Below are positions 1 to 8,871 of a stretch of 61,248 bases of DNA, piece after piece. Within the stretch, counting starts at the first letter, position 1, and each line of letters starts with the position of its first letter. A program made the translations under genes and the position numbers. This DNA comes from Spirochaetales bacterium. GTDB taxonomy: Bacteria > Spirochaetota > Spirochaetia > Sphaerochaetales > Sphaerochaetaceae. The notes beneath the pieces are model-generated. The model was given only the letters and a program-made list of their open reading frames with translations, was not told the origin of the DNA and made no database searches. The stretch lies in the NCBI GenBank assembly GCA_017470995.1, contig JAFUXI010000013.1, positions 1 through 61,248 of the forward strand, in the 5' to 3' direction.

Positions 1-126
1 ATGAATGCGACAGATGGTGAGATGGAGGAGCTAAGGTTTTTCTCCAAAGACGAAATAGATTTGTCGGAGATTTCTCCTCCCATCAGACATGTTGTTTTTG
101 ATTTCTTAGAAAGAGAAAACCGGTAA
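1..126 (+). CDS. NUDIX hydrolase, C-terminal fragment (5' truncated by window edge)
   Basis: An open frame runs from the first base to the TAA at 124-126 (41 residues visible). The segment contains 'EELRFFSKDEI' followed by 'ISPPIRHVVFDFL'. This is the usual C-terminal tail of NUDIX hydrolases, in which an 'E(L)RFF..DE' strand precedes an 'SPPI' helix. The NUDIX box and substrate determinants lie outside the window, so the substrate cannot be predicted. The ATG at position 1 is probably an internal methionine rather than the true start. The family call rests on this tail motif only. Confidence 0.6.
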   Translation: MNATDGEMEELRFFSKDEIDLSEISPPIRHVVFDFLERENR

Positions 127-132
127 AGGACA

Positions 133-168
133 AACCACTGATAACCATGTCGAGACGGTGGTTCTTTT
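133..168 (+). terminator. weak terminator-like hairpin after the NUDIX gene
   Basis: AACCAC (133-138) can pair with GTGGTT (158-163), followed by CTTTT. The stem is short and the loop long, so this is only a possible transcription terminator. Confidence 0.3.
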
Positions 169-235
169 GCGTGGGTAAAACCTGACAGCAAAATGCCACA
201 AGGTAATCCTAATTCATCTGTTTATTCGTTAACTG

Positions 236-244
236 TGATATAAT
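236..244 (+). promoter_or_regulatory. extended -10 promoter for the MATE-RsbW gene
   Basis: TGATATAAT matches the extended -10 consensus (TG at 236-237, one base, TATAAT at 239-244). No good -35 lies 17 bp upstream, as is common for extended -10 promoters. The predicted start near 251 leaves a leader of about 94 nt before the chosen TTG start at 345. Confidence 0.55.
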
Positions 245-344
245 ACAATGGGTGTCGACGGATGAAACAGCAGGAAGTAAAAATAGCGGGAATGACCCAA
301 GCTCAGGCGGTGGAGATGGCTTGTCTTTCGGGAGGAGCGAAACA

Positions 345-2132
345 TTGAAAGATAAACCGAAAAACATGATTGGTCTCATGTTCGTATCTTCGTCAGTCGT
401 CATGATCCTGACGCAGGTCATCGGATTGGCTGCAATCATAATCGACGGAATAATCACAAGCCGCATGCTGGGCAATGACGCCTATTCCGCTGTCTCTCTC
501 CTCCAACCGTTTGTCAGTATCGTTCTGATGTTTGCGGGCTTCCTGTCTGTAGGAAATCAGGTTGTATGCTCAAAGCTGGTCGGAAAGGGGAATAAGCAAG
601 ATGCAAATTCGGTCTTTTCCCTGTCGATGGAGATTGCCTTTGTCTTCTCTGCCGTTATGGTACTCTTCTGCGTATTCCTGCCAGATATCCTGCTGAATAT
701 ATGCGGCGTATCCATAGAGAAACACCCTGATCTCTATCAGCCAATGATGGACTATCTCAAGGGTTACATGCTTACGATTCCGGCTCTGATGCTGATTCAG
801 GTCATGGGTCAGGTCGTAATAATGGATAACAACAAGGCTCTCTTTACGATTTCGGCTATCGTCCTGTGCGTTATCGACATCGTGGGAGACCTTCTGAATG
901 TATTTGTCTTTGAGTGCGGGACTTTCGGTATGGGCATGGCCACTACCATCTCCTATTATGCTCAGGCTCTTGTTCTGGTATCGCATTTTTTCAGGAAAAA
1001 CGCCTATTTCCATCTGCACCTCAAAAGGCCCTCACTCAAGACTACCCTCGAGATATTTTCCACGGGCGCTCCGGCCTTGGTTACCAGGCTGGCTACTACG
1101 CTTCGGAATCTATATATTTCAAGGCTCAATCTTGCAGTTGCCCTGACGGCAGCCGGAGTGGTTGCCAAAGGCATTCAGGGCGATGTCAGCAACCTGATGT
1201 TCTGTTTCAGCCTTGGCTTGGGAAGGGCGATGTCGAGCCTTAGTTCCCTGCATTACGGAGCAAATGACCGGTCGGGTCTGAAAAGGCTGTTTTGTTCTGC
1301 CATCAGGTCAACATTGATGATATCTATTGCAGTCGGTGCAGCAGTATTCCTGTCAGGTCATCTGATTGTCGGAATCTACACTTCTGATGCCGGGGTAGTG
1401 GAACTTGCCGTATTCGGAATAAGCTGTATGGCAATAGGACTGGTTTTCGATGCCCTTGCAACTGTCTACATGGATTACCTTCAGGGCATAGGAAAGAAGA
1501 AGCTGGTCAATGTTCTGGTTTTCTTCGAGCGGTTTTTCGTCCCTGTCTGTTCTGCATATGTACTTGGTGCAAGATTCGGGAGCAAGGGCGTCCTGGCATC
1601 GCTTGCCCTCAGCAAATTCCTGATGATACTGGTCATTCTGATTTCCGTTTGCATTTACAGGAAGAAGATACTGAAACGGCCGGATGATTTTCTGCTTCTT
1701 GACAAGGACTTCGGGGGGGCCGCAGAAGACAACCTCTATGCTCATATCGAGACTACAAACGATGTCATGAAAGAATGCGGCAGGGTAGAGACCTTCTGCC
1801 TGCAGCATGGTACGGATCTGCGTGTGGCGAAGCACATGGCCCTGGCGCTGGAGGAGTTGGCTGGGAATGTTATTGAGCACGGCAAACGAACGAGAAAAGG
1901 CGATTACGGGATAGATTACAGGATTATGGTTGAGAAAGAGACCATCACCCTTACCATCCGTGATTTGTGCAGGTATTTCAATCCCGTTGCATGGTATGAA
2001 GCACATGGTTCGGGTGTCGGCGAAAAGGGCCTGGGTCTTAGGATCATAACGGCCTTGGCAAAGGACATCCGGTATTTCAATGCCTTCAACAGCAACAACA
2101 TCGTGTTTACGATAGAAAGGAAAAACCAATGA
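345..2132 (+). CDS. MATE-family transporter fused to a C-terminal RsbW/SpoIIAB-like ATPase domain
   Basis: The first roughly 450 residues are very hydrophobic with about 12 predicted membrane segments and MATE-like features (for example 'IIDGIITSRMLGNDAYSAVS'), as expected for a cation-coupled multidrug or metabolite exporter. The last roughly 130 residues form a GHKL ATPase domain of anti-sigma type: N-box 'ALEELAGNVIEHG', G1-like 'IRDLCRYFNP', and G2 'GEKGLGLRII'. I chose the TTG at 345 because GGAGG lies at 331-335. The same frame opens at GTG 252, but that codon falls next to the predicted transcription start and would add 31 Ser/Gly-rich residues. It overlaps the next gene by ATGA, so the two are probably translationally coupled. 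The ATPase domain suggests a link to the STAS/SpoIIE proteins downstream (inference). Confidence 0.85.
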   Translation: MKDKPKNMIGLMFVSSSVVMILTQVIGLAAIIIDGIITSRMLGNDAYSAVSLLQPFVSIVLMFAGFLSVGNQVVCSKLVGKGNKQDANSVFSLSMEIAFVFSAVMVLFCVFLPDILLNICGVSIEKHPDLYQPMMDYLKGYMLTIPALMLIQVMGQVVIMDNNKALFTISAIVLCVIDIVGDLLNVFVFECGTFGMGMATTISYYAQALVLVSHFFRKNAYFHLHLKRPSLKTTLEIFSTGAPALVTRLATTLRNLYISRLNLAVALTAAGVVAKGIQGDVSNLMFCFSLGLGRAMSSLSSLHYGANDRSGLKRLFCSAIRSTLMISIAVGAAVFLSGHLIVGIYTSDAGVVELAVFGISCMAIGLVFDALATVYMDYLQGIGKKKLVNVLVFFERFFVPVCSAYVLGARFGSKGVLASLALSKFLMILVILISVCIYRKKILKRPDDFLLLDKDFGGAAEDNLYAHIETTNDVMKECGRVETFCLQHGTDLRVAKHMALALEELAGNVIEHGKRTRKGDYGIDYRIMVEKETITLTIRDLCRYFNPVAWYEAHGSGVGEKGLGLRIITALAKDIRYFNAFNSNNIVFTIERKNQ

Positions 2133-3394
2133 AGCTAAGCAATCTGCTCTTTTACAAGTCTCCGATGCCGACTTCCTATCTGCCGAAGCGCAAGGCCTGC
2201 GGTCCCATGTTCGATGATCCTGTTGTCAACCGACTGATTGATGCACACCACGACGTCGTCTGTCGGAACGGGTATGAAGAATTGATCATTCCCAGGGAAC
2301 TACACGGGATTGACCTGAGCATCATGTCGGAACATGACAGATATGTGGCTGACACGCTCTGTAGAAACGGATTCCGCTCCTATCTGTGCGGAGGTACACC
2401 CAGAGATCTTGTTCTGCATGATACGGTCAGCGATTTTGATTTTGTCACGGATGCATCGAATGAAGACTTGCGGAGGCTTTTCAGCAACATTGACTTCCAC
2501 AGGATTCCAAGTGGACATGAATTCGGATATATCGATTTCGGGGATGAGGTCGTAGATGTCTGTCCGATGGTGAACATACCCGCAGCATTTCACGGGGAAA
2601 CCCATGTGCCGGAATTCGATGTAACACAACTGTACAGCAAAAACCTTCTGTTTGATGCATATCAGCGTGATTTTAAACTCAACACCCTTTACCTTGATAC
2701 GGATACAGGAGATTTGATCGATTGGTTCGGCGGATTGTATGATCTGAGGGAAGGCATTGTTTCCACACCGATGACACCGCAGGTAGCCATTCGTAACGAT
2801 CCGAGGACTGTTCTCAGGGCCCTCCGGTTCAAGGCGCGGTTCGGATTTGAACTGGCAGAAGATCTGGATGACATGATTCGGACAAATGGAAACGAATTGG
2901 TTGCAAAGGTATTGCCAGGTGCCATGAAATCCAACTTGCCGGGTTTCTTCTCTGCCGGTTATACGTATACAGGAACATGCCTTCTGCTTGAATACGGATT
3001 GTTCGGCGCATTTTTCCCTCTTCTCGGCTCACTTGTCGATTCTCCGACCTATCGGGAATACGCAAAGCGAACTGCATTTGCAGTTGACTGGATATTCGAC
3101 GAGGGTGCCGTCGGTCTGCCGTTGCTTACGATGAGTGCGTTTCTTTGGCCCGTCGTAAAGGAGCTTAAGAAACAGGGGGTTCGGAATGCGGAAGAACAGG
3201 TGCTGGAGTCACAGCAAGAAAGAATCCGTATGACACGGGAAGAAGCCGACTTCCTGTTGAAAGCATTGCATATCGAGGATGCCGGAGACAGTCAGGAGAT
3301 TCTGAAAACAGTGGAGGATGTGTTTGAAAAACCAACCCTGGAGGATGCTTTGGCTGTGCTGCGCATCAATTACTGGAGGCATCCGCCTGTCTGA
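2129..3394 (+). CDS. CCA-adding enzyme / poly(A) polymerase-type nucleotidyltransferase
   Basis: A class II nucleotidyltransferase of the PcnB/CCA family. Near residues 85-110 it has the 'GGTPRDLVL' template-binding motif and 'SDFDFVTDAS', which supplies the paired catalytic aspartates. A neck-like region follows ('IRNDPRTVLRALRFKARFGF'), typical of the RNA-binding part. The 421-residue length fits either CCA-adding enzyme or poly(A) polymerase, and sequence alone does not separate these. The tRNA remnant at 58.9 kb does not encode CCA, so a CCA-adding activity would be needed if that is general here. The start codon overlaps the stop of the MATE-RsbW gene (ATGA at 2129-2132), so it is cotranscribed. 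Confidence 0.8.
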   Translation: MKLSNLLFYKSPMPTSYLPKRKACGPMFDDPVVNRLIDAHHDVVCRNGYEELIIPRELHGIDLSIMSEHDRYVADTLCRNGFRSYLCGGTPRDLVLHDTVSDFDFVTDASNEDLRRLFSNIDFHRIPSGHEFGYIDFGDEVVDVCPMVNIPAAFHGETHVPEFDVTQLYSKNLLFDAYQRDFKLNTLYLDTDTGDLIDWFGGLYDLREGIVSTPMTPQVAIRNDPRTVLRALRFKARFGFELAEDLDDMIRTNGNELVAKVLPGAMKSNLPGFFSAGYTYTGTCLLLEYGLFGAFFPLLGSLVDSPTYREYAKRTAFAVDWIFDEGAVGLPLLTMSAFLWPVVKELKKQGVRNAEEQVLESQQERIRMTREEADFLLKALHIEDAGDSQEILKTVEDVFEKPTLEDALAVLRINYWRHPPV

Positions 3395-3437
3395 GAAATA
3401 CACTCGGTAATCGGCTTGTGTAACTTTAACGTTAAAC

Positions 3438-3466
3438 TTGAAATATATGTCCAACAAATGTATCAT
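3438..3466 (+). promoter_or_regulatory. sigma-70-type promoter for the histidine phosphatase gene
   Basis: TTGAAA at 3438-3443 and TATCAT at 3461-3466 are separated by 17 bp. The predicted start near 3473 would leave a leader of about 12 nt before the ATG at 3485. Confidence 0.55.
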
Positions 3467-3484
3467 CTTCATAGGGATTGAAAG

Positions 3485-4150
3485 ATGAGGCTTCTGTTTA
3501 TAAGGCACGGCGAACCCAATTACGAGCTTGACTGTCTGACCGAAAGGGGCAAGACCCAGGCACAGCTTCTGGCTCAAAGACTCAAGAACGCGAAGATCGA
3601 TGAACTGTGGGTTTCTCCCATGGGCAGGGCCCGTGAGACGGCAGCTCCTGTAGCCGAAATACTGAACAAGCCCCTGAATACCATGGAGTTCATGCATGAA
3701 GTGGACTGGAACAGTACTGACGGACAGCCGCTTTTTGCCGAAGGAAATCCGTGGGATATCATGGACGAGATGGCCAGACTCGGGCTGGATCCAAGCAGGC
3801 CTGACTGGAGAGAACTCTCTTATTTCAAAACAAACAGCATCCTGAATTCCGTTGATTACGTTGAAAAAAACTTCGACCAGTGGCTTGCAGGTTATGGTTA
3901 TATCAGAGAAGGCTATTATTATTGCCATACTGTTGAAGAGCAGGAGCATCGGACTGTGGCAATATTCAGCCATGGCGGTTCATCTTCTGTTGCCATGAGC
4001 CACATGCTCAATCTCTCCTTTGCCCATGTGTGTGCATTCTTCCATATGGAGTTCACGAGCATCTCCATTCTCAGGCTGGAGAAGGGCAAGGGAAACTGCA
4101 CTCTTCCTGCCTTGGAGCGGTTCAACGATGCCGGGCACTTGGTCGTATGA
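3485..4150 (+). CDS. histidine phosphatase (phosphoglycerate mutase-like) superfamily protein
   Basis: The N-terminus reads 'MRLLFIRHGEPNYE', containing the RHG catalytic signature whose histidine is phosphorylated during catalysis. 'ERGKTQAQLLAQRL' and 'VSPMGRARETA' follow, as in cofactor-dependent phosphoglycerate mutase relatives. The second catalytic histidine is in 'AIFSHGGSSSVA'. At 221 residues it is close to the usual family length. There is no signal peptide, so it should be cytoplasmic. The substrate cannot be inferred; phosphoglycerate mutase, alpha-ribazole phosphatase and broad phosphatases share these motifs. It has its own promoter and stands alone. Confidence 0.85.
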   Translation: MRLLFIRHGEPNYELDCLTERGKTQAQLLAQRLKNAKIDELWVSPMGRARETAAPVAEILNKPLNTMEFMHEVDWNSTDGQPLFAEGNPWDIMDEMARLGLDPSRPDWRELSYFKTNSILNSVDYVEKNFDQWLAGYGYIREGYYYCHTVEEQEHRTVAIFSHGGSSSVAMSHMLNLSFAHVCAFFHMEFTSISILRLEKGKGNCTLPALERFNDAGHLVV

Positions 4151-4207
4151 CCCGGGACAACAAAACGCATCGGAACTGTTTTCATGTTTTCTCTTGAAAA
4201 AAGTTGA

Positions 4208-4236
4208 TTGAAATCAAGCCTTCATAATAATATTAA
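4208..4236 (+). promoter_or_regulatory. probable promoter of the HAD-STAS-SpoIIE operon
   Basis: TTGAAA (4208-4213), a 17-bp spacer and TATTAA (4231-4236) precede the 4273 gene. The -10 is a moderate match. A leader of about 30 nt with AGGAAGG before the ATG follows. Confidence 0.45.
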
Positions 4237-4272
4237 ACCCGATATCATTATTGTCTTATCAGGAAGGTCATC

Positions 4273-5355
4273 ATGAAAAAAAGGCTGCTTGTCGTTTTGG
4301 TTCTGGTTCTTGCATTGGGATTTGCCTTTGCAAACGGTTTTTCCGAGGATTACAAGGCTTATGCCGCAAAGGTTGCCAAGGCCGATGAGTCCACGCTGAA
4401 GTCCTGGTACGATGATTCGTATGCACGAAACCAGCTGGTGGATTTCATGAAGGCCATTACCCAAGAGGGCGGACCGGATTATATCCCTGTGGAGAACCGC
4501 ATTGCGGTATTCGATTTCGACGGAACCCTGTTCTGCGAAACCGATCTTGATTACTTTGACCATCTGCTTCTTGCCTACCGCGTCCTGGAGGATCCCCAGT
4601 ACAAGGACCGCGCAAGCGATTTCGAGAAGGAAGTAGCCAACAAGATCGTGACTCTCAGCCAGGAATCATCTCCCGTAGGAGGCCTGGATATCGACCATGG
4701 CGTTGCCGTATCAACTGCATTCAAGGGTTTTACGCCGGAGCAGTTCGATGCCTACATCCAGGAATTCAAGAAGCTTCCGATGCCTCATTACACAGGCATG
4801 AACCGCGGTGACGGATTCTATCAGCCCATGCTCGAGATCATCGAGTACCTCAAGGCCAATGACTTTCTGGTCTATGTAGTCAGCGGAACGGACAGATTCA
4901 TCGTCAGGGGCGCTATCAACAATTCCCCGCTGGAGCTGCCTCCGCGCCAGATCATCGGTTCAGATGAGAGAACGATGGCAACACATCAGGGAGACGAGGA
5001 CGGACTCAAGTACACGTTCCAGAGTGACGACGAGGTCATCACTGCCGGTGAATTCATCATCAAGACCCTGAAGATGAACAAGGTTTCCGTGATTGTTCAG
5101 GAAATCGGACAGCAGCCGGTCCTGTCCTTCGGCAACAGCACCGGAGATGCGGCAATGGCCAATTACGTGATTACCAACAATCCGTACCGCAGCCTTGCGT
5201 TCATGCTCTGCTGTGATGATACCGAGCGCGAGCACGGCAATCTCCAGAAAGCCAACGACATGTATGACCTTTGTGCATCCAGCGGCTGGGTGCCGATCTC
5301 GATGAAGAATGACTGGACCACCATCTACGGTGAGGGTGTGAGATATAACAAGTAA
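4273..5355 (+). CDS. exported HAD-family phosphatase
   Basis: A signal peptide of about 21 residues ('MKKRLLVVLVLVLALGFAFA') with a likely signal peptidase I site after FA; there is no lipobox cysteine. HAD motif I is 'AVFDFDGTLFCE' (nucleophile and acid aspartates). Motif II is probably 'VVSGTDRFI', and the acidic motif IV is 'SFGNSTGDAAM'. A cap insertion lies between motifs I and II. Such exported HAD proteins hydrolyse phosphate monoesters in the periplasm; the substrate is unknown. It is the first gene of a tight run with STAS (9-nt gap) and SpoIIE proteins, so it could be an output or nutrient-scavenging partner of that signalling set (inference). Confidence 0.8.
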   Translation: MKKRLLVVLVLVLALGFAFANGFSEDYKAYAAKVAKADESTLKSWYDDSYARNQLVDFMKAITQEGGPDYIPVENRIAVFDFDGTLFCETDLDYFDHLLLAYRVLEDPQYKDRASDFEKEVANKIVTLSQESSPVGGLDIDHGVAVSTAFKGFTPEQFDAYIQEFKKLPMPHYTGMNRGDGFYQPMLEIIEYLKANDFLVYVVSGTDRFIVRGAINNSPLELPPRQIIGSDERTMATHQGDEDGLKYTFQSDDEVITAGEFIIKTLKMNKVSVIVQEIGQQPVLSFGNSTGDAAMANYVITNNPYRSLAFMLCCDDTEREHGNLQKANDMYDLCASSGWVPISMKNDWTTIYGEGVRYNK

Positions 5356-5364
5356 GGGGAGATT

Positions 5365-5664
5365 ATGCTCAGCATAAATAAAAACATTGATAACGGGAAA
5401 GCCGTTTTCTGCCTTGAAGGAAGACTTGATACCATAACGGCTCCAGAGCTGGAGAAATCTCTGCAGGAGTCCATTGAAGGCGTTAAGAGCCTGACTTTCG
5501 ATTTCGGAAACCTCGAATACATTTCCTCTGCAGGATTGCGCGTGATTCTCGCAGCACAGAAACTCATGACGGGAAAGGGCGAGATGAAGGTCTGCAACCT
5601 GAATGAAACCGTAAAGGAAATCTTCGAAGTCACCGGTTTCAGTGACATACTGACCATAGAGTAA
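5365..5664 (+). CDS. STAS-domain anti-sigma factor antagonist (SpoIIAA/RsbV-like)
   Basis: A 99-residue single STAS domain. The conserved phospho-acceptor segment is 'LEYISSAGLRVIL' around residue 55. Unphosphorylated proteins of this family bind the RsbW-type kinase and release its partner; phosphorylation on the serine prevents this. AGGGGAG precedes the ATG. It is followed 3 nt later by the SpoIIE phosphatase that presumably dephosphorylates it, and then by a protein carrying a further STAS domain and an RsbW-like domain. It is cytoplasmic and matches the family size exactly. Confidence 0.9.
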   Translation: MLSINKNIDNGKAVFCLEGRLDTITAPELEKSLQESIEGVKSLTFDFGNLEYISSAGLRVILAAQKLMTGKGEMKVCNLNETVKEIFEVTGFSDILTIE

Positions 5665-5667
5665 ACA

Positions 5668-7290
5668 ATGAGCATCGGCAGGAAACTCCGCTCCAATATG
5701 GCCTTCAACATCATCGGAGGCATCGTATTGGTCATCACTCTATTTGCCTTCGTTGTGGGAGCCATCGGCTTTGTCAGCTTCACGAATTCCTTCAAGAAGG
5801 AGTACTCGACTACCACATACCATATGGCGGATACCGCAACCTCGCTTGTAAACGGCGACCATCTCTTCGATTATCTGACGGGGTTGGAGATGGAGGAGTA
5901 TCAGAGGACAAAACGATACCTCGAGAATTACTGCAAGAGGATGGCTGTTTCCATCGTATACGTAATCATGGTGGAGCAGAATGGTTTCGACTATTTCTTC
6001 TCCATCTTCAATTGCGTTAACAACGAGGTTGACAACACTTCCTATGTACCATGGGAGCTCGGTCACCGCAGACAGACGACCAATGAGGATTACAGGCAGG
6101 AGTATATCAAACTCTACAACAAGCAGGCACCCTACGGGACAATCTACAGGATCAATACCAAGGACGGAAACAACTGGCACATAACCACACTGGTTCCGAT
6201 CATGGATTCCAATGATGATGTTGCAGGTCTGCTCTGCATCCAGAGGCCAATTAATGAAATCTACAAGGCCAGGATTCCTTATCTCATCACAATTGTCATA
6301 AGCACGATTGTACTGGTGTTTCTTGCATCCGCCTTTGCTGTCTTCTTCATGAAGAAGCAGCTCATCGGTCCCATCAGAAAGGTCTCCTTTGAGGCCACCC
6401 GTTTTGCACAGGAGAACAAGAAGGGTGAGGAACTGGGCGATATCAGCAGTTTCGAGGAGCTGGCGAATCTGGCAAAATCGATAGACACCATGGAAACGGA
6501 CATGGAGAACTACATGGAGAATCTGACTGTCATCACCGCCGAGAAAGAGAGGATAGGTACGGAGCTGGCCCTTGCCAGTGACATCCAGACAGGTTCCATC
6601 CCGAATACATTCCCGGCGTTCCCTGACAGAACCGATTTCGATATCTTTGCCAGCATGGATCCTGCCAAGGAAGTCGGAGGGGATTTCTACAACTTCTTCC
6701 TGGTCGATAATGATCATCTGGCAATGGTTATAGGGGACGTCTCCGGCAAGGGAGTCCCGGCTGCATTGTTCATGATGGTTTCCAACATTCTTACAAGCGT
6801 AAGAACCCAGACCGGAGGAAATCCTGCCCAGATTCTGGAATTCGTGAACGACAAGATCTGCGAAAGCAACAAGCTAGATATGTTCGTTACCATATGGCTG
6901 GGAATCCTGGAGCTCTCCACAGGAAAGCTCATCGCTTCCAATGCCGGTCACGAATACCCGGCGGTAATGCATGCCGGAGGAAACTTCGAGCTCTTCAAGG
7001 ACAAGCACGGCATTGTTGTCGGAGGCATGGATGGTGTCAGATATACGGATTATGAAATACAGCTCTCACCGGGCGACAAGATATTCGTCTATACCGACGG
7101 CGTTCCCGAGGCAACGGATGGGGACAACAATATGTTCGGTGTGGACAGGATGCTTTCTGCATTGAATCTTGAACTTGATGCAGGTCCTGAGAAAGTACTC
7201 GGGAATGTCAGAAGTGCCGTCGACGCTTTCGTTAAAGACGCACAACAGTTCGACGACCTTACCATGCTCTGCATGCAGTATAAAGGTTGA
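5668..7290 (+). CDS. membrane-bound SpoIIE/RsbU-type PP2C serine phosphatase with HAMP domain
   Basis: Order of parts: TM1 at about residues 10-35, an extracytoplasmic sensor of about 170 residues, TM2 at about 207-230, a HAMP domain with a short coiled coil ('AEKERIGTELALASDIQTGS'), then a SpoIIE PP2C domain to residue 540. Metal-binding motifs are visible: 'DPAKEVGGDFYNFF', 'GDVSGKGVPAALFM', 'ASNAGHEYPAV' and 'YTDGVPEATDGDN'. Family members dephosphorylate STAS antagonists in response to an external signal; the sensor ligand is unknown. It lies between two STAS genes, its likely substrates. A paralogue with the same output domain but a different sensor lies at 49.2 kb. Confidence 0.9.
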   Translation: MSIGRKLRSNMAFNIIGGIVLVITLFAFVVGAIGFVSFTNSFKKEYSTTTYHMADTATSLVNGDHLFDYLTGLEMEEYQRTKRYLENYCKRMAVSIVYVIMVEQNGFDYFFSIFNCVNNEVDNTSYVPWELGHRRQTTNEDYRQEYIKLYNKQAPYGTIYRINTKDGNNWHITTLVPIMDSNDDVAGLLCIQRPINEIYKARIPYLITIVISTIVLVFLASAFAVFFMKKQLIGPIRKVSFEATRFAQENKKGEELGDISSFEELANLAKSIDTMETDMENYMENLTVITAEKERIGTELALASDIQTGSIPNTFPAFPDRTDFDIFASMDPAKEVGGDFYNFFLVDNDHLAMVIGDVSGKGVPAALFMMVSNILTSVRTQTGGNPAQILEFVNDKICESNKLDMFVTIWLGILELSTGKLIASNAGHEYPAVMHAGGNFELFKDKHGIVVGGMDGVRYTDYEIQLSPGDKIFVYTDGVPEATDGDNNMFGVDRMLSALNLELDAGPEKVLGNVRSAVDAFVKDAQQFDDLTMLCMQYKG

Positions 7291-7305
7291 AAGGGGGAAT
7301 AGAAA

Positions 7306-8871
7306 ATGAGTGAAAAAGAGAAGATCAGGCTTTCCGGTAGGATTGATTCCAACAATGCTCCTCAGCTTGAGACAGATCTTCTTGCAACCCTTGCAGGCAA
7401 GAACTCGACTGCCATTGAGTTCGATGCCAAGGATCTTGAGTACATTTCCTCGGCAGGACTGCGTGTCCTTCTCAGAATCCGCAAGACATATCCCGACATA
7501 AGCATCGTCAATGTCAGCCAGGAGGTCTATGACATCTTCGATATGACAGGGTTCACCGAGATGATGGATGTCCAGAGAGCTTACAGGGAAGTCTCGATCG
7601 AAGGCTGTGAGGAAATCGGCCGCGGCGCCAACGGAAGAATCTACCGCATAGACCAGGACAATGTCGTAAAGGTCTATAAGAATCCGGATGCTCTTGAAGA
7701 CATCAAGCATGAGCGAGAAGTTGCAAAACTTGCCCTGATTCTGGGTCTTCCGACTGCAATTTCATATGATGTCGTCAAAGTAGGCGATAGTTACGGTTCA
7801 GTCTTCGAGCTGCTCAATGCCAGATCGTTCTCCCAGATTCTTGCATCCGAGCCGGAGAAGATGGACTGGTGTGTCGATGAGTTCGTCAAACTTCTTCGGA
7901 AGGTACATGATACGGAGGTTCCGGAAGGGAAGCTTCCGGACATGAAGGAGACTGCGATTTCCTGGGTTCAGTTCCTGCAGGATTATCTGCCTAACAGGGA
8001 ATGGATGAAACTGATGGATCTCGTACAAGCCGTACCCAAAGACAATCACATGATTCATGGCGACTACCACACGAAGAATGTCGTTCTCCAGGGCGATGAA
8101 GTCCTTATCATTGACATGGACACGCTGGCCGTAGGAAATCCTGTTTTCGAGCTCGCCTCGATGTTCAATGCATTCATAGGATTCTCCGAATATGACCACG
8201 TGCATGTTCTGCACTTCATGGGATTTGACTACGAAACCAGCACTGAGTTCTGGCACAGGGTTCTGAAGGCCTATCTGAATACGACATGCGAGGCCAAGGT
8301 CCGGGAAGTCGAGGACAAGGCCCGCATCATAGGTTATACGCGCCTGATTCGCCGCCATATCCGCCGAGGCGGTCTGGAAACTCCGGAAGGGAAGGCCGAA
8401 ATCTCGTTCTGGAAACAGAAACTCATCAGCCTCATCGATAATACCGATAACCTTACCTTCAGCCTTGATGAGTTTGAGACAGATGCCTCTACGGAGAGGC
8501 TCGCCGATGTCCAGCAGTTCATTTCAGAGAAACTGGAGCGCGCGGACTGCCCGATGAAGGTCTGCATGCAGATTGAAGTGGCTGTCGAGGAAATCTTCGT
8601 GAACATCGCCAGCTATGCATATGCCCCGTTGTCAGGCAAGGCAAAGGTTCGTGTGGAGCTGTCTGACAATCCGTCTTCCGTTTCCATAACCTTCATCGAC
8701 CACGGCGTCCCGTATAATCCTCTGGCAAAAGTCGATCCCGATGTGCACGCAGAGGCTTCAGACAGACCCATAGGCGGACTGGGAATCTATATGACCAAGA
8801 AGATGATGGACGATGTCACATATGAATACAAGGACGGAGAGAACATCCTCACTTTGAAGAAGAACCTATGA
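7306..8871 (+). CDS. STAS - aminoglycoside-phosphotransferase-like kinase - RsbW-like ATPase fusion
   Basis: Three domains in 521 residues. STAS (1-95) has the phospho-acceptor segment 'LEYISSAGLRVLL'. An APH/choline-kinase-like domain (about 100-370) has glycine loop 'IGRGANGRIYRI', lysine strand 'VVKVYKN', catalytic 'MIHGDYHTKNVVL' and metal-binding 'IIDMDTLAVG'. A GHKL anti-sigma-type ATPase (about 390-521) has N-box 'VAVEEIFVNIASYAY', 'FIDHGVPYNPL' and 'GGLGIYMTKKMMD'. It therefore carries a phosphorylatable antagonist, a small-molecule-type kinase and a serine-kinase-like ATPase in one chain. It follows the SpoIIE gene by 15 nt and overlaps the PHP gene by ATGA. The middle domain's substrate is unknown. 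A decayed relative of that kinase lies at 59.2 kb. Confidence 0.85.
   Translation: MSEKEKIRLSGRIDSNNAPQLETDLLATLAGKNSTAIEFDAKDLEYISSAGLRVLLRIRKTYPDISIVNVSQEVYDIFDMTGFTEMMDVQRAYREVSIEGCEEIGRGANGRIYRIDQDNVVKVYKNPDALEDIKHEREVAKLALILGLPTAISYDVVKVGDSYGSVFELLNARSFSQILASEPEKMDWCVDEFVKLLRKVHDTEVPEGKLPDMKETAISWVQFLQDYLPNREWMKLMDLVQAVPKDNHMIHGDYHTKNVVLQGDEVLIIDMDTLAVGNPVFELASMFNAFIGFSEYDHVHVLHFMGFDYETSTEFWHRVLKAYLNTTCEAKVREVEDKARIIGYTRLIRRHIRRGGLETPEGKAEISFWKQKLISLIDNTDNLTFSLDEFETDASTERLADVQQFISEKLERADCPMKVCMQIEVAVEEIFVNIASYAYAPLSGKAKVRVELSDNPSSVSITFIDHGVPYNPLAKVDPDVHAEASDRPIGGLGIYMTKKMMDDVTYEYKDGENILTLKKNL

Noticed and set aside
252..344. GTG 252 as the start of the MATE-RsbW gene
   Set aside because: It lies at the predicted transcription start, lacks an SD and adds a low-complexity extension; TTG 345 has GGAGG at proper spacing.
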